A model generated the notes under the pieces. The model had not been told where the DNA came from, ran no database searches, and saw nothing but the letters and a program-made list of their open reading frames with translations. A program made the position numbers and the translations under genes. This document shows, one piece after another, positions 34,289 to 46,873 of a stretch of 64,000 nucleotides of DNA; the stretch's first letter is position 1; each line of letters opens with the position of its first letter. This DNA comes from Ricinus communis (lineage: Eukaryota; Streptophyta; Magnoliopsida; Malpighiales; Euphorbiaceae), in assembly GCF_019578655.1 (NCBI RefSeq), contig NC_063264.1:12007213-12071212 (forward strand). The letters run 5' to 3'.

Positions 34289-35719
34289 TGATAACGCAAT
34301 AATATATGAATTTTATATGCTATATATATACGTTGTTCTTCATGTTATCTTCGCATTTTTAATCTTTTAGAGTTATTATTCGTTGTTTTCGATATTTCTC
34401 TTCTCGGGTTCGTTTTGTTTTTCTTTTGTAGGAATTGGCTCGAGTTGCTAGGCGTTGGCGAGGATGTTTATAGAGTTGTTCATGGTCAAGCACGATGTTA
34501 AAGAGATACTCATGCCTAGGAGGATCTTATATCACAAAACGAGCAAGGGAAGCTATCTCGCGGCCACTCCGCGACTTGGCTTTCAAGGCCAACGATAAAG
34601 CAAAGAAACAGTCCATTCTGCCCTCTACTCGCGGCCTTCAATGCCACACTTTGGCTTGCCCGTGGCTGGATCTACAAAACTACGTTTTGGACACCTGTCT
34701 AGTCGAATTTTAGGGTGAAAACCTAGTCAAACTCCTGGATATCCTATGATAGAAATAGATGGTGAAAAGAACTTGAAAGCGAGAGCCCCCTTCTTCTTTT
34801 CTACTTAGTTTTAGGGTGTGTTTTCTTGCTTGTATGTTACTTTTCTTTATGCTTTTGGAGATTTATTAAAGACCTCATCATTCAATTATCAATCCAAGTA
34901 TTTTCCTTTTACTTTTTAATTTGTTATTAATTATGTTTTCTTTTATAATCTATTTGGTTTACTTAATTATGATGAGTGAGTAGTTTTCTAATCTAGGGTT
35001 AAGTGAACCTTAGCCATGATTGATGCATGATTTGTTCCTTTAATTCTCCAAATTAATTATTTAATTGCTCTTGCTTAATTGGTTGTGCATATTCCAATAC
35101 TAGATTAGGGATAATTAGTATTGTTATGATTCCATTGTCTTTATCACAACGGGAGTCGGGTTTTACAGATTTGAATATTTCAATTAAGGACATGAAATTC
35201 TCCACGGGAGTAGGTGGAATAGATTGTTAGGAAGTCAGGGTATTGAGTTTAATGTCTTTAATTTGCATGATGCCACGGGAATAGGTTTTAATTACATATT
35301 AGGGAAGCCATTGATAGTCGGGAGAGATCTATAGTATTTTATAGGGTTTACCTTTCCTTGTGAAATTTATTTAATTAGTTTGGTGTAGGAACTTAACTTT
35401 GCGTTAATTATGCTAGTGGGGATACTTAATTCTAGGTGCTTTTTATCCTTGAATTTATTCTCATTATTATTAATTTCATTAATTAGACTTAGATTAATTC
35501 TTCCTCAATCGTTGATTTGGTTACTTAGCATTAATTAAAGTCAAGATTAGCTAGTTTTTATTACTTTAGTCTCTAGGAATTCGACCCTTGCTTGCCCGAC
35601 TACATAGTTAGAAGGTCTAGTTAAATTATTTTTGATAGGCGTGCGATAGCCTTGTCAATAACTATGCAAAAAAATGTAAGTAATTGGGCATATAAACAAG
35701 TATAAAATGATGCACATCA
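34289..35719 (+). mobile_element. Element I, 3' LTR
   Basis: Begins TGATAACGCAATAATATATG after the polypurine tract. CTCGCGGCC modules near 34556-34632 parallel the GC-rich modules of the other Athila-type LTRs. The end is placed at ACATCA (35719), where minus-strand gag of M starts; GTCA at 35657 is an alternative end. The insertion cuts the gag-protease boundary of M. Confidence 0.65.
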
Positions 35720-36975
35720 AGTAGCAAATACTCTAGCTTGTGCCTGAGGTTGACCAATCTGTTTTGATGGTGTTGCTGAAATAATTAAACCTCATCTGCC
35801 ACCTCTTCCTCTGCCTGAACCAACTAGAATATTTTCACCAACACTACTCGGACCCACTGTATAAGATTCTCCAACATTATTTCTTCTCACAGGACAATCT
35901 CTAGAATAATGTCCTATCCTACTACAAGTGAAACATACTACTGGTCTAGGTCCCCAACATTCTCGAGTATGTCTCATGTTGCACGTAGGATAAACAGGAG
36001 CAGACCCTCTACTGGCCGAAGCTTGTCCTCCCTCAAGTCTGGATGAATTGTATCCACCTCTACTATAAGGTACTGTGGAAGATCTACTAGACTGACCACC
36101 AAATCCTCGTCCATGATAACTACTCCTCTATGAACTAGAGCCTCTTAATGAAGAAATACTAATCTTTCTTGGAGGATTACTACAAGTACTAATGATTTTA
36201 TTCTTTTTAGCTTCCACAGTATTCCTTTCAAATGATGTTTCTTCAGCTCTCAAAGCAGCTTTAATTGAGGCATTCTAATTTTGAGGTTTCACTGCCATTT
36301 TCTCACAAATCTTAAGCCTCAAACCCATATCAAATTTCTTCCTTTTTAGTTCTTCTGTGGCTACTTCTTCTAGTGCATACTTTGATAATCTCATAAATTG
36401 AACTTCGTACTCTGCAACTGACATGTCATTCTGCTTCAACTGAAGAAATTCAAGCTTCTTTCTGTCTCTATAAATTTCTAGAGTATACTTCTCAGCAAAT
36501 TCTCTCAAGAAATCAGTCCAAATCAAAGTCACTGGTCGATCTTTGCTTCTTGAAACTGTTTCCCACCAATCAAGTGCATCTTTTTCTATTAAAGACATTA
36601 CATATAGAAGCCTCTGTTTGATGTGCAATTAAATCTGTCCAACACCCTTCTTGTATTTCGTAACCATTCCTTAGCCTCAGTAGGATCAATAGTACCCTGA
36701 AAAACATTTGCACCTTGTTTCCTAGCACTTTCATAATTCTTATCTATCACGACCTCTTAATGTTGAGTCTGAGGCGCCGATGCTTATTGTCGAGCTACCC
36801 TTTGCATCATAAAATCCATAAATTGTTCCATAACATTTTGTACATTCGGTTGTGCAGCATTTTCAAAATGTAACTCATGCTCATTATGTTGATTATGTTC
36901 AGATGCATTTTCATGACAATGCACAAATTCTAATGACTTATCTAGGCTAGCTGCGTGTTCTCCTTGTCTCTCCAT
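35720..36975 (-). pseudogene. Ty3/gypsy gag (Tekay/Del-like), element M
   Basis: Starts at ATG 36975 (MERQGEHAASLDKSLEFVH), 101 bases after the PBS. Next comes ANVFQGTIDPTEAKEWL (about 36715-36665), then the open piece 36275-36628 with EKDALDWWETV and YTLEIYRDRKKLEFLQLKQ, the capsid core. The zinc knuckle CFTCSRIGHYSRDC near 35935-35894 is intact (CX2CX4HX4C). The end reads QARVFA, the usual gag-protease border, where LTR I interrupts it. A stop near 36784 and a frameshift near 36630 break it. It is the best preserved gag here. Confidence 0.85.
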
Positions 36976-37075
36976 CTATATTTATGAAATGCAAACACTC
37001 AGTCAAGTTCAAAGAACATATGTCATATGCTTAATGATGTGCAACATGAATCTACTCCTAATGAATCTAATCCTT

Positions 37076-37087
37076 GCTTTGATACCA
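37076..37087 (-). other. Primer-binding site of element M
   Basis: Minus strand TGGTATCAAAGC, one mismatch from TGGTATCAGAGC, five bases after the LTR end. Confidence 0.85.
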
Positions 37088-37092
37088 CTAAA

Positions 37093-37721
37093 TGTCACAC
37101 CCCCGTTACATGCTAACCAACAGACATTTGCCAAGTAACATACAAGCGTCGTAGACTATATACTACATGTAGATAGGTTAATATGCAGATTGTTAAGAAT
37201 CAAGACACAAGGTTATTAACATATAAACATATGATTATACTTAAATATCTTCTTATGCCTTATAAGGCACACTTCCATATACATCACATAACTGCATACA
37301 AAATGCATCAGTAGGAGACTCCGCAAAATTGGCCCAACCTGACAGAACTACTAAAAGCTAGACTTCGGATACAACCAACTGATGTACTACTATTTACAAA
37401 CCTGAAAAAAATAATTTGGAGAGGGTTGGGCCTCCAGCTCAGTAAATAAATAATCAACATAATCTATATCACATATACTTAATACAATTTCCACCCAATC
37501 ACATAACTTACCATGATTCAGAATTTACACATAAGTTCATACCATTCTACTCAATTCATTACAACCATCATAAAACGTTACAATTCAGCAATTATGGTTA
37601 GTTCGTACAGCTCGTGGATCCCCTTTAATGTGCTGCTCCCCCTCATCCTCACCTATCGCACACATAAGCTGCTATCCTCACATTACACACTTTTATAGCC
37701 TCTCTAGGCTTTAGCCTCCCA

Positions 37722-37785
<64 letters not shown>

Positions 37786-39446
37786 CAGGGAGTCTACCAT
37801 TCACATGCGCGTACGCACTTAACATCACAATTCAATCATTTCACTTATATCATATTCAAGCAATAACAATTGTTCCACTCAGCACCAATCATTTCCATCT
37901 CATTCATTCAAACATAACACAATATTAAGCAAACGCAACCATTCGCGGAATATTTGACTAAATATATGAATATAGCAAATATTAACTATTTACTTACTCA
38001 AAATACACTTATTCCTTCAACATAGAAGAACCTCCTTTCTCCACAACTTTCTTTCCAGGCCTTTGAGTTCCTGTTAACACATTCATCAATTCACATTTCA
38101 TGCATATTCCAAATATTCATGTAAATGCTAGTTCTAATGCATTACAGGACCATCCCCTTTCTAATTCATAGGTCTAACTCTTCCTCTAAGACTCTCAATT
38201 ACTATTTTAATATCATATAAATATGTTCCATCTAGCTATATATTTTTAATATCATATAAATATGTTTCATCTAGCTATATACCAATTTAACTCAAATTAA
38301 CATCAAATAAATAGCACAAAACTAATCTCCAACATCTATGTTTTCTAGACAGAATTTAGTACCAAAGTATATTTATTGCTAGCAAAATTGGCTTCATATA
38401 AAAATCTTGTAATAAATAGACATATAGTTTTATGTGCCTAGTTTCATCTCCAAGAAGAATTAATCAATTCCGACTTCCATAGATTTAATTATTCCCAAAT
38501 TACTGAGCAAGGGTCATACAGCTTGTTGTACCCGAGCAGCAATCTATTTGCTCCATTTAAGCAACCAAAACGGAAAAACTAGCGAAATCCCAAAACCACA
38601 AAGTTATAGAGGACTCTCCGAAATTTCCATAAACATCAATTAAGCTTAATTTGGATTTATATAGCGAATGTTATGCCCAAAATACAGAACATCAAGGTTG
38701 CTGGAATTTTGACAGTTTTCTGTCTTGACATACTTAAACTTAAATCAAGCTTAATCTCTATGCAATCATTCAATACTCTACTAATTCATAATAATCAGAC
38801 CTTTAATTAATCAATGAAAGCATCAATTGAATTTTTTCCAATTTATAATCAAAAACCCTAATGACAAATTAATAATACTCAAGTAATAATTCACCAATTT
38901 CATCTTTTGGGTTGCTAATATGCTCAAATCCTTTAGCTTTAGCTTAGCTCCTTCAATAGTTGGTAAAATCCTATCTTAATTTTAAGTTTTTATAGGTATT
39001 TCACTCCTCTCACTTGTTCCAAAGTTTTAGTTTTTGGCCATGTACGAATTTTATAGAAGTGAAGAGGTAAAATGAGCTTGCTCATGGTTCCAATTTCTAA
39101 GATTCATCTCTCAATGCCACCACTAACTAAAATTGGTTTTATCATCCCAAGTTAATTCTTACTAACCATACATAGGTACTAACTTTTAATTGTATCTTTT
39201 AAGTTCAATCTATTTACCCAACCTTCAACTATTGGTTCAATTAAGTCTTAAGGCTTAATACACATAACCCAAGTACTTAATCAACTTATCTAGATTAATA
39301 ATCTAATATCATGCTTCTTATTCTCTACTTATAATTAACATATATCTGTTCTCATAAAATAAAAAAATTATTAATATACCATCATATGCCCAATGATTAA
39401 ATGTAAATGGACATAACATGTATGATGAGAAAATGCAGGCGTTACA
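37093..39446 (-). mobile_element. Element M, 5' LTR (2354 bp)
   Basis: Minus strand from TGTAACGCCTGC at 39446 to GGGGGTGTGACA at 37093, the boundaries typical of Tekay/Del LTRs. It holds a (TA)n tract. M inserted into the pol tail of minus-strand element D: the D frame runs up to 39447 and then reads into the LTR. Confidence 0.85.
37729..37782. repeat. (TA)n microsatellite
   Basis: About 27 TA units inside LTR M; it may mark slippage or a cruciform. Confidence 0.95.
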
Positions 39447-40534
39447 TCATCACCTATGTCAAAATCAAAAAGAGAAAGATCAGCAACAGTAAAAGTAGCA
39501 CTAATTCCATACTTATTGGGCAATTCCAATTTATATGCATTATCATTAATCCTATCAAGAACTTGAAAAGAACCATCTCCTCGTGGAAGTAACTTGGAAC
39601 CCCTTTGTGAAGGAAACCTTTCCTTGCTCATGTGCACCCATTACTCTAATCACTAGGTTCAAAAACAACCTTCATACACCCTTTGTTGGCTTGTTGAGCA
39701 TAGACTTTAATCTTTCTTTCTATATTTTCACGCACCTTCTCATTCAACCTCCTCACAAAATCTACCTTTTCTTTCCATCTAGATTAACACGTTCACTAAA
39801 AGGTAAGTGAATCATATATAATGGAGATAAATGAATAAAACCATAAATAACTTCAAATGGACAGAATTGAGTAGATGAATGCACACTACGATTATATGCA
39901 AACTCTATATTTGACAAACATTCTTCCCAAGATTTTAGGTTCTTTTTAACCATAGTACACAACAAAGTACCTAAAGTCCTATTAACTACTTTAGTTTGAC
40001 CATTAGTTTGTGGATGACATGTAGTAGAAAACAATAACTTACTTCCTAACTTTCCCCATAAAGTATTCCAAAAGTAGCTTAAGAACTTTGCATCCTTATC
40101 ACTAACAATAGTTCTAGGCAATACCATGCAAAGTCAGAAATATATGTTTCACCAATCAGTTTTATGACATGGAATGAAATGAGCCATCTTAGAGAATCTA
40201 TCAACAACAATATATATGGAATCATTACCACACCTAGACCTAGGTATACCAAGCACAAAATCCATAGAAATATCAATCTAAGGTGAACTAGGCACGGGCA
40301 ATGGTGTATACAAGCCATGGGGTTTCGGTTAGACTTTGCTTGTTTACAAACAATGCATCCATAAAAATATCTAGCCAAATCTCGCATCATATTAGGCCAA
40401 TAGAAAACATCATGAAAAACATCTAAAGTCTTAGAAATTCCAAAGTGTCCTATTAAACCACCCTCATGGGCTTCCCTAATTAATACCTCACGCATAGAAC
40501 ATATGGGAATACACAAATATTTTTCTATAAACAA
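39447..40534 (-). pseudogene. Ty3/gypsy integrase and pol tail, element D
   Basis: Minus-strand integrase in three frames. The zinc-binding N-terminus (REAHEGGLIGHFG, then CIVCKQAKS; HHCC present) lies in 40079-40534. The core start is near 40285-40250 (DISMDFVLG). [20 protein letters not shown] with the second catalytic Asp, and [17 protein letters not shown], lie in 39762-40127. The tail KERFPSQRGSKLLPRGDGS and FTVADLSLFDFDIGDD runs to 39447, where LTR M cuts it. Frameshifts and a short deletion before LPRTIV inactivate it. Integrase A is a closely similar relative. Confidence 0.85.
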
Positions 40535-40946
40535 AACCCATTATGTCTATAAAATATATCAAAAGCACCTTTTTCACAAGCATTAAACACATTGCCAAAA
40601 TTAGAGTCATGCTCATAAATTTCTTTAATATGCTCAACATCAAGGAATTTGGCATTCCAAGCAGAAAAAAGTGCATATCTTCGAGATAATGCATCTGCAA
40701 CAACATTATCTTTACCTTTCTTGTGTTTGATCATATATGGAAAGGACTCAATGAACTCACTCCATTTAGCGTGGTATTTGTTAAGCTTATTTTGCCTTTT
40801 CAAATGCTTCAATGACTCATGATCTATGTGGATCATAAACTCTTTGGGCTAAAGATAGTGTTGCCATGTCTCTAAAGCTCTCACCAATGCGTACATCTCC
40901 TTATCATAAGTTGGGTAGTTTAAGGCTGCCCCATTGAGCACCCCAA
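40525..40946 (-). pseudogene. Ty3/gypsy RNase H end, element D
   Basis: [20 protein letters not shown], then after a TAG stop MIHIDHESLKHLKRQNKLNK, then KGKDNVVADALSRRY (40525-40836): the C-terminal RNase H and its link to integrase. At about 40946 it is fused to the end of LTR E1, so RT of D is missing. Confidence 0.85.
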
Positions 40947-41481
40947 TTCCAAGTATGCCACAAGGATAGATCAACTCCTTGATAAGTAAGTTTCGCATTC
41001 AAACAAGAACACAACATACAAGCAATTTTGGCTTGAAAGTAAGTAAAAAGTTTAGTTAATCATAATCTAAAAAAGGCATACAAATTTGACATGTTTTAAA
41101 GACATATCCAAAGTCCTAAAAAGAATAAAACTCTTACTTAACTAATCTGACCTAATATAAGTTTCCTTACAAGCTTAGGAAAATCTAACATCTAGCCAAA
41201 TAGGACATTAAGAGCTAAACAAAGCCTTCATAAACTTGGACTTTAAGAACATTAAACAAGGCCCATTCTTTATGAATTTCATTTCGGCCGAATCCTATTG
41301 GACTTTCATTGTTGGCCCACTCTTGCATGTAGCCATTTAAGGACTCTTAAATATTTTTGGCCCTTGACCTTGTAATTGGACCTTGTGGCAAACTTAATGG
41401 ACCATTCCTTGTTCTTTCTTGTTGCCCTCGTCATCAAGCCCATCTAAACCAACATCTTTAAGCCTTGGCCGATCCATATAA
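40947..41481 (-). mobile_element. E-family LTR (E1), truncated
   Basis: Starts TTATATGGATCGGCC at about 41481 (TGATAT in E3). It runs through GPITRSRAK-like coding (about 41370) and matches E2 and E3, breaking at about 40947 against RNase H of D. Confidence 0.7.
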
Positions 41482-41973
41482 TTCCCTCCTACTTTAAGAT
41501 GATTCGTCCTTGAATCAAGCTCATCACCTACATCAAAAGGACTTAAATCAGCATCATTAGATGTGCCACTCACATTATACTTACCTTGTAAATCAAGTTT
41601 GTAAGCATTGTCGTTGATCCTCTCAAGTACTTGAAATAATCCATCACTCCTTGGACTTAGCTTTGAGATTCTTTGATTTAGGCCTTTCATTGCGAAAATA
41701 CACCCAAACCTAATCACCAAGTTAGAACACCATTGGCCTTCTTCCTTTGTTAACCCTTTCGGCTACTCTAGTATTTTGCTTCTCAATCCTCTCTTTAACT
41801 TGTTCATGTAGTCTTTTAATCAAATCTGTCTTAGCGGAACCATCTACACTAACAAGCTTATTAAGAGGCAAAGGAAATAAATCAAGAGAAGTTAATGGAT
41901 TAAAACCATAAACAATTTCAAATGGAGAACAATATATGGTGCTATGAATAGCCTTATTGTATGCATACTCCAC
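41394..41973 (-). pseudogene. Integrase C-terminus and pol tail, element E1
   Basis: Open pieces 41722-41973 (EYAYNKAIHSTIYCSPFEIV, YGFNPLTSLDLFPLPLNKL) and, after a frameshift, 41394-41720 ([20 protein letters not shown], then [13 protein letters not shown]). The second runs across the LTR start at 41481 to [11 protein letters not shown], again showing a pol tail inside the LTR. Its 5' side is cut at 41973 by an LTR N fragment. Confidence 0.8.
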
Positions 41974-41975
41974 AT

Positions 41976-42412
41976 ATAGTACGGGTGGGACACTTATAAC
42001 ATGCGTATGAGCCTTAAAACATAAGCTAAGTTAGCCTCGAAGTCTTCATATGCTCCAAATCAGCATCTTTGGCCTTTTTGAGCCCAAAAAAGATAAGTGA
42101 GCCCATTGAACACTTAAACTTGTAATACTTTAAGTTGAGTTAGGCCTTCACTTAAACTAAAGCCTTGAACTCCTTGTAATTCCTCTTGGGCCGAATTCAT
42201 AAGGCCTTGCATGTGTTGAATTAAGGCTTATTGATACTTTTTGAATCTTGATATAGTTATTAGGCCTTGAGGCAAATTGTATTGGATCTTTGGCCTCAAT
42301 ATCTTGACTTTGATCTTGGGCTTGAAGCTTTGGCCAAACTCCTCCATGCTCTTGCTCATCTTCATCAAGTCCATCTTTATGGAATCCATGTGATAGTGGT
42401 TGGTCCATATCA
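41976..42412 (-). mobile_element. Gypsy LTR N, first part
   Basis: Minus strand from TGATATGGACCAACC at 42412. An open frame (42157-42429) contains DQPLSHGFHKDGLDEDEQEH, comparable to the tail coded at the start of E-type LTRs. It is broken at about 41976. Confidence 0.65.
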
Positions 42413-42830
42413 AAACCTTGTTCTAGCACACTCTTTTTCTTTGGTATATAGATATAAATGATGATGCAATGAATGAATGACTTGCACCGAGATCAATAAG
42501 AACTTATGCATTCTTACAAAAGATTGTTAACCTACCAAAAATGACATCAACCAATAATGCTGCCTCCTACTGTGTCATTGCAAATACTCTAGGTTGTACC
42601 GAAGGCCTCTCTATTTGTGTACGTTGAACAGGATGTGTCAATTTGGATGCGTCGCTCTCTCTACTAACACTAGCTCTAGAACCTCTACTTGAGCCTCTAC
42701 TAATGCCAAGAACGCTACCTCCTTTCCTAACCACATTTTGAGCTCCCCTACCAGCATTAGTACCAAATTGTACAAATCTCTTTTTTCTTTCCTTTGAATC
42801 TTCGCCCCAATCCTCAAGAGCAGCTATCTT
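42413..42830 (-). pseudogene. Gag-protease junction, Tekay/Del-like fragment Q
   Basis: Minus-strand translation gives a Gly/Arg/Ser-rich gag end (GSSRGSSASVSRESD), QPRVFAMTQ, then VLIDLGASHSFIASSF, the aspartic protease start with DLGA as active-site motif. One stop (TAG after MTQ) and other damage. It is flanked by LTR N and by LTR L2; the L2 border is approximate. Confidence 0.75.
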
Positions 42831-43314
42831 GATGATGTTGAAGTGGAATTCTTCTCTGTTTTCCTCTTCTTGATCATCTGGAAGTTAGCTCTCAAGGTCT
42901 GCCTTGAACACTCGAAATCCAGGCCGTGTTGATCCAAAAGTTTACATTTGGCCTTCTTCAGGACGACTTGGATTTGGGTCGTGCTACTCAGCACGGACAT
43001 GCTCCTAGGCCATGTCACTCTCAGTAACCGTGTTGCAAATCGCTTTTTTTCACCATAGGTAAGGCATTTCAGCATGCCCTCTGACCTTGATTGTGCTTCT
43101 CAACATGGGCATGTTGAACAGTCTAATGCGCCCGATTCGTCCGTTTCTTCCTGATTCTGGTATGATTTCTCTCTAACTTTGATGATGTGCCTAGAAAAAC
43201 ACCTGAGATACAAAGAAAATTAAAACAGGGTGATTCTAATACAAAAACACATAAATTGCTCTAAAAATAATACAAAATCAAGCAGGCAAATTATGTAATA
43301 TCAAGGATATAAAA
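42831..43314 (-). mobile_element. Athila-like L2 LTR, first part
   Basis: Starts at about 43314 (TTATATCCTTGATATTACATA, aligned with the TGATATGC start of L1). It includes AACATGCCCATGTTGAG and related GC-rich modules. It is truncated against fragment Q. Confidence 0.6.
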
Positions 43315-44190
43315 TCACCCCATACTTAAGCTTTTGTTTGTCCTCAAGTAATCAACAGTTTAGATTATAAGCTTGCAACCAACCCTCCTTAAAATTCATG
43401 CATTGGATTACAATTAAGCAACATTCAATCTATCCCAAATGGAGACTCAACCAAAAACTAAACTAGCAATCTAAACAAGAGTAATTATCATGTTAGTGTA
43501 TGGAGAAATTAAATAGTACATTCAACATCAAATATTCAAGAAACCATATGCCTCACAAAGAACCACTCTATACACTCAGTGTTTGAAAGGTAGTCATTAA
43601 TCCCTCAACATAATTATATTCAACCTACTCACCATAGGCTTGCACATAAATCTCTTTTCCGCTACTGCAAATAATCAAATATCATAATCAAATGGTCTTC
43701 ACAAGGGTTGTAATGGGGCTTAAGTTTAGGTATGGAGATTTGGAAGTGAGGTGTAAATAATTTCTAGACTTTTGCAATGTGCTTACACAAAATTTCAGCT
43801 CAAAAAGGACTAAATGCCAAACTAAGATAATTAAATTCACTATAGTTCCCAAGTCTTTAAAATAAGATGCTCAAAAAGTGAAAAATGAATGAAAACTCAA
43901 TAAAGGACTATTTCTTTTTTCAGAGATAAACAATGTAACAAAATTACTTTAGATTGAAGGGAGAATCTAAACCAAACTTTTTTAAAGGATTTAGTGAATT
44001 CAAAGTACAAATAAAACCAGCATTTTATCCAGCAACTCAATGAACACATTGCAAAAATTCTAGAAATAGGGTAGGGACCAAACGATGAAAGGCTTACCAA
44101 TGATAAAAATGAAGAAAATAAATAGGCTCAACTTGGCTAACTAATGAAAAATATTTACAGGTTAGTGTTTGGCTACAAGGATGAATCCTA
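43315..44190 (-). mobile_element. Athila-like L2 3' untranslated region
   Basis: Minus-strand counterpart of 2853-3812: TTGAGGACAAACAAAAGC and TTAAGTATGGGGTGATT before the LTR, and a CCCCATTACAACCCTTGTG block near 43720. No gene. Confidence 0.65.
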
Positions 44191-44481
44191 AGTGCCTTTC
44201 TTCAAGAAAATCATGATATTCAATAAGCTTTCAAGATTGCGGATTGTTCTTCAAGATTCAATTTTTTTAATACTTCTCTTCTTTCTTTTTTTATTTTCTT
44301 TTTTCTTTACTAGATCCGAATATGAAATTACACAAAATAAAAAAAATAATGTAAATCAAGAGCAAAATCATACCTCCACTCCAAGATCTCTAAGAAGCTG
44401 AAACACCTTTACAAAAACTTAAAGAAACAACTAAATAACCTAAAAGGACAAGGATACGCAGTCTAATTTCTAAGAGCCAAA
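44191..44481 (-). other. Leader of element E2, no gene
   Basis: Pyrimidine-rich sequence after the PBS of E2 (read on minus). gag of E2 is missing; L2 sequence follows. Confidence 0.5.
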
Positions 44482-44493
44482 GCTCTAATACCA
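44482..44493 (-). other. Primer-binding site of element E2
   Basis: Minus strand TGGTATTAGAGC, the same variant as in element F. Confidence 0.8.
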
Positions 44494-44495
44494 AA

Positions 44496-45199
44496 TGTTA
44501 AGAATGTTTAAGAATACAATATACAAACTCTAATAGTTATGATTCCGTATATCACTAACCTAGACCCACTAACAAATTGAATCAAATCGTAGGATCATTC
44601 TAGATCAGATTGTAAAGTTGAACAATAGAATTATAACCTAAATAAAACTAAGTCCTTTAAATCCTAATCCTAGCATGCCACAAAGATAGATCAAATCTTT
44701 GATAAGTGTTAAATGCATTCAACATGAATATAAGAATTCAAGCAAAGGTTGCTAGAATAATGAAATATCATTAATAAATGAAAACTTAAACTAACATACA
44801 ACTTGGTTCAAGTTAAATAGACTTGACAGAAAGCCTAGAAGAAAACTAATAGGAAAAAGACTATTCAACCCTAATAAAATTAATAAAACTAAAGCAAAGA
44901 CTACAAGCATATTTCGGCCTTAATTGGTTCTTCATGGGCTTGAACCTTTCTATAGATTGAATAAAGCCCAATCCTGATGCTCCTTAATAGTTATGGATCT
45001 TGGGCCTTCAAATGGACTTTCCTTGCTAGCCCAATCTTATATATAACCATTTAAGGCTTCTTGCAAATTCTTGGCTCTAGACCTTGTTATTGGGCCTTGT
45101 GGCAAGCTTAGCCCATCTTTAGCATTCTTAGCTTTGCTTGTGTGCTCCTCATCAAGCCCATCATCTAGAAGCTTTTCTTGTGCTAGCCCATTTGTATCA
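44496..45199 (-). mobile_element. Element E2, 5' LTR (704 bp)
   Basis: Minus strand from TGATACAAATGGGCTAGCAC at 45199 to AAACATTCTTAACA. It encodes a tail (DDGLDEEH; GPITR-type motif near 45100) like E1 and E3. It is complete by its ends and its PBS. Confidence 0.8.
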
Positions 45200-45204
45200 C
45201 GAAC

Positions 45205-45287
45205 CTAGATTTATCCCTCATATCCTTCCTTTCTTTTGTGTTCTTTGTCTACCCTTTTGTTTAAATCAATTTGAATTGATCCTTACC
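45205..45287 (-). repeat. R1 scrap
   Basis: End of the R1 unit (CCTTCCTTTCTTTTGTGTTC on the plus strand) between LTRs E2 and K3. Confidence 0.7.
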
Positions 45288-45912
45288 AAATATCATTCAA
45301 CTTTAACTCTTTTTACATTAAAATTTGTACTAGCCTTATATAGACCTTAGAAAATCTCAAATCTTAATAAATAAGGATTTACATCTCATCAAATATAAAG
45401 ATAACCTTACTAACTAAAAGGGATAAGTTAAACAAAGTCCTAGTTAGTTTAAATACATGTGTGGCTTCCCATAATAAGCCATAAAACCCTAATTTACATA
45501 AGTCATATATATAAGCCTCACAACATAAGCCAAGTTAGGCCTAAAGTCTTCATATGCTCCAATTCAGCTTCTTTGCTCTTTTTAAGCCCATTTATATTCA
45601 TTCAAGCCTAATAAACTGAATTAGATTAATGAGCCTTGAACTTAAATCTAATTCTTTAGTTTTGATGTGTCCTTAGCCCAATTGTCTTGGATAAGCTCAT
45701 TAACTTGCAATTTGAATCAAACTAAAACTCCTAGTTGAATTAGGATTCCTTTCGTTGCTTATACTCCTAATATCATCAAGACTCCTTCCAAGATTAGGAT
45801 TTCTAGTTGAGTCAAGACTCCTTATGGATTAGAATTCCTTGAGCTAGTAGGATTTGCATCATCAAGACTCCTTATTGGAGTAGGATTCATTGTGCTAGTT
45901 TGGTTCGTATCA
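45288..45912 (-). mobile_element. K-family LTR (K3), truncated at 3' end
   Basis: Minus strand from TGATACGAACCAAACTAGC at 45912, through a disturbed run of 18-bp units and the TATA segment (GGTCTATATAAGGCTAG), to about 45288. The terminal part seen in K1 and K2 is replaced by R1. Confidence 0.75.
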
Positions 45913-46873
45913 AGTTGCTCATAAAATTTGGGACTACGAGAGCTGTTGACCAGTTAACTCCTCTCCGGTTGTTAATTTGACTTTAGTTATTCATCATTAT
46001 TTATTTATTTATATTTAGCTTCTAGTTTCTTCTTCATATGGAATTCAGGCTTTAACACTATAAAAACCTCATCCAACTGAATACTTGATGGTAATTACCA
46101 TATTATTTTGGTTTTCTACCTTGTTGAAAATTAAGTTATAGGTTCTTTCAAAAACTTTGTGGACTTATCAACACTCGCGCTACCGAGCACAGACTTTTCC
46201 GTCGTGTCCTCTCCTTTCTTATATGTTCTTTGTCTACCCTTCTCTTTAAATCAATTGGATTTGATCCCTTACGCCTAGCCGTAGAAGATAACAAAGAACT
46301 TTTTATATTTCTCCTTAACAAATATGAAATCTTACCTATATTTTCATTTTGTTTGTTTCTATTACATCTCTTTTTCTAATCTCTATCCAAAATGATGGTT
46401 TGGTTTAATTTAGGGAGCATAAACACGAGTGTTGAGTGAAAGCGCGTGGAAGCGGCAATCATAGGCACCGATCCAATGCTTCGATGAATATGAAGCAAGA
46501 AAATTAGTTGATCATGTATTGATATCATTTTTTAAATGATCACAGACAAATCTTTTAGAGGAAAGTAGGAACGATAAGAATCGAGGCATACCCAAATATT
46601 CTGATTTAGGATTTGTACCATTGGATCTCCATCCTTCATTGTTCCTCTAGGCACGAGGACTCTTGATAACACAAGGTTTGGTGTAAAGAATCATGTAACG
46701 CAATTGACAAGCTTAACCAATGGTATTGGGTGATGATCAAGGAGAACGAGGCATGAATCCATGCGCATAAGGGAGAAATCATGTTGTTTTTTTATTAATC
46801 CAAGCATAATACAAGCTGGAATTCGAGCTCTTTGATGTTTGAAATGCATATAAGTGAAGTGATTTGGGTCGAA
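45913..46873 (-). repeat. R1 fragments, minus orientation
   Basis: The early part of one unit (45913-46190) joined to a longer stretch of the next (46191-46873). Confidence 0.8.

Noticed and set aside
34495..34713. 72-codon frame in LTR I
   Set aside because: Spans GC-rich LTR modules; no motif and not conserved in the other LTRs.
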